From CAYTAP01 sp964435775 (GTDB lineage Bacteria > Planctomycetota > Phycisphaerae > Tepidisphaerales > Tepidisphaeraceae), in the NCBI GenBank assembly GCA_964435775.1, contig CAYTAP010000024.1, positions 1 through 36,434 on the forward strand: 36,434 bases of DNA, written 5' to 3'. Positions 33,256-36,434 of this stretch are shown in pieces; position 1 is the first letter of the stretch, and each line of letters opens with the position of its first letter. Under the pieces are notes generated by a model. It worked only from the letters and a program-made list of their open reading frames with translations, did no database searches and was not told where the DNA came from. Made by a program: the position numbers and the translations under genes.

Positions 33256-34434
33256 ATGGCACTGACCAGGAGTCTCCAGACCGTCGCCGGGCAACCTTCC
33301 TGGCGACTGGCTTCTTCAACCGTCGAACTGTTCGTCACGCGCGCCGGCGGCCAGATGGCCCCTGTCACCTTCGACCGTCGCGGCCGAAAGATTCGCCCCT
33401 TCTCCATCGCCCCCTGGGCCGAGGAAGCCGACCAGGATCCCGGGTTGCCCCGGATGTTGCGGGCGCTGCGCGGCGACTTTTTCTGCATGCCCTTTGGCGG
33501 CAACGGCAAACCGTATCGCAACGAGCAACACCCGCCCCATGGCGAAACCGCCAACAACCCCTGGCGATTCGTATCGGCCACGCAAGCCAACGGCATGAGT
33601 GAGCTGACGCTGAGGATGCGCACTCGCGAGCGCCCCGCCACCGTCACCAAGGCCCTTCGCCTGGTGGATGGGCATAACGCCGTCTATAGCCGTCACGAAA
33701 TCGCCGGCGCATCAGGACCGATGAATCTCGGCCACCATCCGATGCTGAAGTTTCCCCCCGGCGAAGGAACCGGCCTGGTCTCCACCGGCAAGTTCATTCA
33801 CGGCCAGGTTTTTCCCGATCCGCTCGAACGCCCGGACCAGGGCGGATATCAGAGCCTGAAACCCGGTGCCCTCTTCGATACCCTCACCCGCGTGCCTCTT
33901 TGGAACGGAGGCTTCGCCGATCTCTCCAAATATCCCGCCCGCCGCGGATTCGAGGACTTGGTGATAATGGTACAGGATTTCGACGAATCCGCCCCAAAAC
34001 CGCTGGCATGGAATGCGGTGGTCTTTCCGGAGCAGGGGTATGCCTATGTCGCCCTCAAGGACCCCCGCATGCTTCGCCAGACGATCCTCTGGATGAGCAA
34101 TCGCGGCCGGCATTACGCCCCATGGAGAGGCCGCCACGAAAGCGTCATGGGCATCGAAGATGTCACCAGCTATTTCCACGAAGGCCTCTTCGCCTCCGCC
34201 AAGCCCAACCCCTTCACCCGCAACGGCTGGCCGACAACCGTGCGCCTATCCCCCAAACGCCCCACACTCATCAACTACATCATGGCCATCGTCCCCATCC
34301 CGCGCGGAAGTAAAGCCATAACGGACATCCACCGCGACCGCGACAAAGGCATCATCCTGGTCAGCAGCAACAAAACCCTCGCCCGCGCTCCGCTGGATGT
34401 GGATTTTCTCTATGCGGGTTCCTGTGGCCTGTGA
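33256..34434 (+). CDS. Galactose-mutarotase-fold protein
   Basis: A 392-residue protein with a good GGAG ribosome binding site 8 bases before the ATG at 33256. It is rich in beta strands and has motifs of the aldose 1-epimerase superfamily: DFFCMPFGGNG near residue 75, PPHGETANNPWRF with a His at about 95, and MNLGHHPMLKFP. The catalytic His/Glu arrangement cannot be confirmed by eye. These proteins interconvert anomers of free sugars or sugar phosphates, or bind sugars without catalysis. No signal peptide is visible. It follows the cupin gene by 60 bp, so a shared transcript is likely. The substrate is unknown. Confidence 0.72.
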   Translation: MALTRSLQTVAGQPSWRLASSTVELFVTRAGGQMAPVTFDRRGRKIRPFSIAPWAEEADQDPGLPRMLRALRGDFFCMPFGGNGKPYRNEQHPPHGETANNPWRFVSATQANGMSELTLRMRTRERPATVTKALRLVDGHNAVYSRHEIAGASGPMNLGHHPMLKFPPGEGTGLVSTGKFIHGQVFPDPLERPDQGGYQSLKPGALFDTLTRVPLWNGGFADLSKYPARRGFEDLVIMVQDFDESAPKPLAWNAVVFPEQGYAYVALKDPRMLRQTILWMSNRGRHYAPWRGRHESVMGIEDVTSYFHEGLFASAKPNPFTRNGWPTTVRLSPKRPTLINYIMAIVPIPRGSKAITDIHRDRDKGIILVSSNKTLARAPLDVDFLYAGSCGL

Positions 34435-34447
34435 TGAAGCGCGGAGC

Positions 34448-34535
34448 ATCCTGCGCTACCCCGCGCCAAATCCGCGCGATTCTTCGCAATCGTCATGTCA
34501 GTGGACGAGGAATACGCCGCAAAGACGCGAAGGCA
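34448..34535. repeat. Dispersed repeat, copy B (composite)
   Basis: It contains CCGCGCCAAATCCGCGCGA as in copy A, then after about 40 bp GGAATACGCCGCAAAGACGC and GAAGGCACGAAG. The same order and spacing are found in copy C at 36361-36430. It lies in the noncoding space after the mutarotase gene. Confidence 0.75.
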
Positions 34536-34585
34536 CGAAGAGCCTCGTGGGGCAGGACACAACTGGCGGCATCAACAGCCTCATG

Positions 34586-34642
34586 GCACGATCCGCCCCG
34601 CCCATGTTTTGGACTCCAGAACTCAGGCGGGGCGGATCGTGC
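34586..34642. terminator. Perfect 17-bp inverted repeat between convergent genes
   Basis: GCACGATCCGCCCCGCC at 34586-34602 pairs perfectly with GGCGGGGCGGATCGTGC at 34626-34642 across a 23-base loop. It lies between the convergent mutarotase gene and the membrane protein gene and probably ends transcription from both sides. There is no T run. Confidence 0.6.
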
Positions 34643-34667
34643 GACAGAGTCATTCCATGATCTCAAT

Positions 34668-36162
34668 TCAAAGAGGCTTTAACACTGCTTCCACGGTCGA
34701 AACGCCCAGCATCCCGGCCAGTTCTTCGGCTTCGAGCCGGGCGCCGTGCACACCCAGAGCGCCNNNNNNNNNNGGCGATCCATTTGGCATCCTCCAACCG
34801 CAATCCGCCGGCCGCGACGAGTTCAGTCCGCGAAGTCACAAGCCGGATTTGAAAATAGGATGTATTCCCCGATGTCATATGGCATTTGTATTTGACCTCC
34901 GTGATTGACTGTCGCGGCACCATGCGGGTTCGGCCAAAACCCATCATGCTCCAGCGCAGCTCGACGACATCCTGAAGAATGCGAATGGTCCGCCCCCTCA
35001 GCAAGGACACAGCCGTTGCGATGGCCAGCACAATGCCCGCGAGCGAGAAGAGAATTGCAAAGAGAACGGACCCGATGCCACGCCACGCGACGACGCCCAT
35101 TGCTCCAAAAATGATCGCGAACAACGCCGACAGCAGCGACGACAGCCAGTTTCTTCCTGGCGGAAACTCGAAATGCGCCCGGCCGGCAACGTCCTTTGCC
35201 ACACGGATGCGTGCATCATGCGGGCGCGTCATCGACGAGTGGGGCACGCGAACCTTCGTCGCCAGCGCTTCGGCTGCGGGAACCGCGGCCGCAGATTCAC
35301 CAAGGGGGAACACCGGAACGATGAAAGTTGCCTTGAAATCGATCCCAGGCTCCGACGCCGTCGCAATTAGCTTCCAAAAGATCGTATTCCGCGAGCCATC
35401 TCGCGTCGGCGCGCAGTCGACCGGTATTTGAAACGCAAACGGAATCTTCAACCCGCCGCCGGCCCGCGGCAGCCTGCCGCCCAGCATTTGCTGCTCCTGC
35501 CACAGGACATGGTCGCTGGTACCGGAGCTTTTGCCACTGCCCGTGGTCACGCGGTTGATGCATTTGAGGATCACACGCATCCCGCCCGACGCATCGATGA
35601 CCCTCTTCGTTTGGAGCGTTCCCCCGATCCACCCGCCAATGCGCCCGGGAAACGTTTCCAGATCGACAATGCATCGGCCATATTTCCAGCGCCGCGCGGT
35701 CATGTAAAACGCCGCTGCGATCAGCCCCAATCCGATGAGCGGAAACAGCGAGATGAGCCATATCGCATTGCCCGCAACACCCCGGGCGCGAGCGACGAAA
35801 AATGCAGGCATGCTGACTGCATTCCAGATAACGGCAAAGACCCACATCATGACGATCGACGATTTGGAATCATCGGCGATCCTGCCCTCGCGCCACGCCT
35901 TGTTCCATTTCCACGGCTCATCAGGGAATTCCGCTTGCAATGCACTACTGCCGCGCTCCCAACGGGGAATGAAAAACGCAGCGGATATAAACAGGGATCC
36001 GACCAGCGTGAAAATCGTCCCCACGACCACACCAACCCAGGCATTCCGCTGATCCCGCGCCATGCCGCCGATGCCCGCAATCAGCCCGAATACCCCAAAC
36101 AAGGCGAAGGGCAATCCAAATAACGCGATGCCGACCGAGCTGAAGATCGTACGGATCTTCAT
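34668..36162 (-). CDS. DUF3592-like multi-pass membrane protein, interrupted by N gap
   Basis: The ATG at 36162 has GGAG 6 bases upstream. Before the gap there are 463 codons. Two N-terminal hydrophobic helices come first (IGGMARD lies between them), followed by another pair at about 120-165. A long soluble beta-rich part resembles the DUF3592 type of surface protein. Another helix pair follows near 355-400, then a soluble C-terminus. After the N run (34764-34773) a frame of 32 codons ends in GVSTVEAVLKPL and TGA at 34668. The missing length must be a multiple of 3, so the 10 N are a placeholder. The family was judged by general appearance only and the function is unknown. Confidence 0.65.
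34764..34773. other. Assembly gap (10 N) inside the membrane protein gene
   Basis: Ten N separate IA from GALGVHGARLEAEELAGML in the reading direction. Both sides end on codon boundaries, so the true gap is a multiple of 3 if the gene is intact. Confidence 0.95.
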
Positions 36163-36389
36163 AACGGCTCCAGCAAAACCCGTAACGGCCAAACCCGTGG
36201 CTGCCACTCATTGATAGACATGAAAAACCCCAGAAACTCCCGGCGAACCTGCTGTGATGCCACGGGAACCCAATAAAGACATTCCCAACAAACGAACAGC
36301 ACTTCATTATTTCCGAACCCTGCGACCCCTTCAAGCATTTGCACAACCAAGCGCCAATTTGCCAAATCCGCGCGATTTTTCGATCTCAC
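36159..36389 (-). CDS. Possible small ORF coupled to the membrane protein
   Basis: A 76-codon frame whose TGA overlaps the ATG of the membrane protein gene (ATGA), as in coupled genes. Its sequence from residue 18 (MLEGVAGFGNNEVLFVCWECLYWVP) is Trp/Val-rich and unrecognised. The first codons lie within the dispersed repeat copy C, so any real gene would begin later. There is no clear ribosome binding site. It may be only a chance frame in the gene leader. Confidence 0.25.
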   Translation of the reverse strand: MRSKNRADLANWRLVVQMLEGVAGFGNNEVLFVCWECLYWVPVASQQVRREFLGFFMSINEWQPRVWPLRVLLEPL

Positions 36390-36430
36390 CGCCCATTTGG
36401 ATAGGAATACGCCACAAAAACACGGAGATA
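36361..36430. repeat. Dispersed repeat, copy C (composite, running to the window end)
   Basis: GCCAAATCCGCGCGA at 36361-36375, then GGAATACGCCACAAAAACAC from 36404. The order and spacing match copy B. The end of the window may cut off further repeat. Confidence 0.7.
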
Positions 36431-36434
36431 CAAA

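Noticed and set aside
34460..34660. Frames of 80-130 residues downstream of the mutarotase gene
   Set aside because: They consist of dispersed repeat, inverted repeat and the gap; no family features.

Overview
The window looks like a chromosomal segment of a GC-rich, flagellated member of Planctomycetota, most likely of the Phycisphaerae type. The pointers are a PEP-CTERM-tagged secreted protein, a prepilin-like pseudopilin, an AraC-type regulator carrying a sugar-binding-protein-like sensor, menaquinone synthesis by the MqnA route, and a compact flagellar export operon containing FlbD, FlhF and FlhG. The taxonomy is inferred from gene content and was not tested by any search. Two runs of 10 N (14425-14434, 34764-34773) mark assembly joins. 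Each lies inside a gene, and in both cases the flanking frames are incompatible with a true 10-base distance.

Layout. (1) 1-5635: sugar-related module with a pseudopilin (partial), a Gfo/Idh/MocA oxidoreductase, a secreted FGE-fold/PEP-CTERM protein, a divergent XylR-like regulator and an alpha/beta hydrolase. Two near-identical 17-bp palindromes and one half-site lie just upstream of the pseudopilin, the regulator and the hydrolase, which suggests a local regulon. A signal-peptide-encoding 5' gene remnant faces the hydrolase. (2) 5884-15634: mixed housekeeping genes, namely a MoxR/ChlI-like AAA+ ATPase, an SDR dehydrogenase, a CYTH phosphohydrolase/cyclase, an AraC regulator followed closely by mqnA, Fur, accD, and a large S41 processing protease interrupted by an N gap. 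(3) 15946-16529: a BrnT/antitoxin-like toxin-antitoxin pair in which the toxin frame has an in-frame TGA where a Trp is expected. (4) 31054-16697, minus strand: a flagellar cluster transcribed flgD, flgE, flbD, fliL, fliN, fliO, fliP, fliQ, fliR, flhB, flhA, a 35-aa membrane protein, flhF, flhG, an 81-aa membrane protein, and the FliA-type sigma factor. fliM, motA and motB are not in the cluster. flhA is interrupted by one in-frame TAG. FlhB has NPTE instead of the usual NPTH autocleavage site. (5) 31351-34434, plus strand: a phosphomannose-isomerase-like cupin protein and a galactose-mutarotase-fold protein, probably one operon. (6) 34668-36162, minus strand: a membrane protein with the second N gap.

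Intergenic spaces carry several short repeat families: heptamer arrays (CAGTGGG/CAGTAGG type), an AT-rich inverted repeat between fliQ and fliR, a nested inverted repeat between flbD and flgE, and a dispersed element with copies near 31123, 34448 and 36361. The most notable points are the two in-frame stop codons in otherwise intact genes, the shared operator-like palindrome, the FlhB substitution, and small membrane ORFs with good ribosome binding sites inside the flagellar operon. No CRISPR array, tRNA, rRNA or transposase was seen.
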